A stretch of 64,000 nt of DNA from Nocardiopsis metallicus (GTDB taxonomy: Bacteria > Actinomycetota > Actinomycetes > Streptosporangiales > Streptosporangiaceae): assembly GCF_014201115.1 (NCBI RefSeq), contig NZ_JACHDO010000001.1:1178001-1242000 (forward strand). The letters are read 5' to 3'. Positions 63,071 through 64,000 of this stretch are shown here, in pieces (the first letter of the stretch is position 1; each line of letters begins with the position of its first letter). A model generated the notes under the pieces. The model worked only from the letters and a program-made list of their open reading frames with translations. It ran no database searches and had not been told where the DNA came from. The position numbers were made by a program, and so were the translations under genes.

Positions 63071-64000
63071 ATGTCCGTCTCCCCTGACACTTCCCCACCG
63101 CCCGGGCTTGCGTCGTTGGAAGCGGGTGACCCGGCCGAGGTCGGGCCCTACCGGGTGGTGGGGCGGATCGGTGCGGGCGGGATGGGTGCCGTGTTCGGGG
63201 CCCTGGACGTGTACGGGCGCTGTGTGGCGGTCAAGACCGTGCACGCTGACATCGCCCGTGAGTCCCGGTTTCGGGAGGCCTTCGCGCGTGAGGTCGAGAT
63301 GCTGGGGCGGGCGGACGGGGTCAGCACGGCTCGGCTCCATGCGGCTGACACGGAGGCGGAGGTTCCGTGGCTGGCCTTCGACTACGTTCCCGGCCGTGAT
63401 CTGCGGGCCCACGTGCGTGAGTTCGGTCCGTTGGCGGGTGGTATGTTGCGCACCTTCGCCCTGGGGGCGGCTGAGGGTCTGGTCGCGCTGCACGCGGCGG
63501 GGATCGCGCACCGCGACGTCAAGCCGGGCAACGTGATCCTGTCTCCGGACGGGCCGAAGATCGTGGACTTCGGTATCGCGGTCGAGGTCGGCACAGAGAA
63601 CTCCGATGATCCGTCCTCTTCCTACGGCACCCCTGGTTGGACGGCCCCCGAGCGCTACTCCGGGGCGGTCGCGGACCCGTCGGCGGACGTGTTCGCCTGG
63701 GGTGGGCTGGTGGCGCTGGCCGCGACCGGGCGTGAGCCCTTCGGCAAGGCGGACGCGAACGAGCTCGCCCGGCGGGTGAAGGCGGGGGAGCACGACGTCG
63801 AAGGCGTACCCGAGGACCTGCTCGGCCTGGTGAGGGCCGCGCTGTCGGTGGACCCGAAACAGCGCCCGAACTCTCAGGCCCTTGTACGGGCGTTGATGCC
63901 GGTACCCGCCGAGGAAACGCAGAACCAGTACGGGCGCCCGCCGGCCACGGCCGATTCCCTGCGCGGGATGTTGCGCGACTACTGGCGCGGCGTGGACGAC
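63071..64000 (+). CDS. Serine/threonine protein kinase, partial (right edge)
   Basis: 310 codons are inside the window and the gene runs off the right edge. A Hanks-type kinase domain starts at residue 26: glycine loop GRIGAGGMGAVF, catalytic Lys55 in CVAVKTV, HRDVKPGN at 147-154, DFG at 166-168 and the activation-loop end GTPGWTAPERYSG. A juxtamembrane linker begins near residue 280. Actinomycete kinases of this type continue into a membrane helix and an extracellular sensor. The start is the ATG at 63071. It is unrelated to the ara cluster and points away from it. Confidence 0.95.
   Translation, partial: MSVSPDTSPPPGLASLEAGDPAEVGPYRVVGRIGAGGMGAVFGALDVYGRCVAVKTVHADIARESRFREAFAREVEMLGRADGVSTARLHAADTEAEVPWLAFDYVPGRDLRAHVREFGPLAGGMLRTFALGAAEGLVALHAAGIAHRDVKPGNVILSPDGPKIVDFGIAVEVGTENSDDPSSSYGTPGWTAPERYSGAVADPSADVFAWGGLVALAATGREPFGKADANELARRVKAGEHDVEGVPEDLLGLVRAALSVDPKQRPNSQALVRALMPVPAEETQNQYGRPPATADSLRGMLRDYWRGVDD

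Noticed and set aside
1..64000. General reassignment of TAG as a sense codon
   Set aside because: TAG also ends several normal-length genes (ytfQ, GH43, the RHS toxin), so only rare readthrough or recent mutation remains plausible.
1..64000. CRISPR arrays, rRNA genes or complete tRNA genes
   Set aside because: No regularly spaced repeats, no rRNA-like stretch and only one tRNA 3' fragment were seen.

Overview
The window is very GC-rich, with strong G/C third-position bias, frequent GTG/TTG starts, Scr1-type HTH/DUF397 pairs and many LacI-controlled sugar loci. This fits a filamentous actinobacterium of the Nocardiopsis/Streptosporangiales type; the genus is inferred from gene style and not proven by the sequence. 

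Left part (1-16.4 kb) is a sugar-uptake region. The end of a rhamnose ABC binding protein and a rhamnose mutarotase face a Ytf-type furanose ABC transporter (binding protein, ATPase, two permeases). An IS3/IS150-type element has removed the first half of that transporter's ATPase. Two LacI regulators follow. Next comes an operon with a CUT1 ABC transporter, a GH42 beta-galactosidase and a broken sugar-phosphate isomerase that ends beside an IS110 element. 

Middle part (16.4-24.8 kb): an SDR oxidoreductase with a divergent MerR regulator that carries an in-frame TAG, a secreted CBM13-GH62 arabinofuranosidase, a BCCT osmolyte transporter, an unknown small protein and a possible tRNA 3' fragment. 

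Accessory part (24.8-46.3 kb): a secreted DNRLRE/LamG protein split by a TAG, then a 2362-residue RHS/YD-repeat protein with a Hint domain and a C-terminal EndoU-like RNase toxin, followed by a likely immunity gene. After these lie IS remnants (IS30, IS5-type), an intact IS1380-type element inserted in an IS5-type transposase, AT-richer orphan immunity-like genes, a decayed NUDIX gene, an Scr1/DUF397 pair, a frameshifted ATPase and a second, truncated DNRLRE gene. 

Right part (46.3-64 kb): a minus-strand L-arabinose/arabinan cluster of about 14 kb reads araB-araD-araA, a CUT1 ABC transporter, GH43 arabinanase, GH51 arabinofuranosidase and a ChvE/MmsAB CUT2 transporter. It is followed by an MFS exporter, a third LacI regulator and the start of a Ser/Thr protein kinase. 

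The ytfQ, GH62 and araB promoters share the same layout. Each has a TTGAC -35 box, a LacI-type operator around TGTTAGCGCTAACA in the spacer or overlapping the -10 box, and a second operator 80-120 bp away. I infer one arabinose regulon: extracellular enzymes release arabinose, several ABC systems import it, and AraA/B/D convert it to xylulose-5-phosphate. The Ytf branch of this regulon is now broken.
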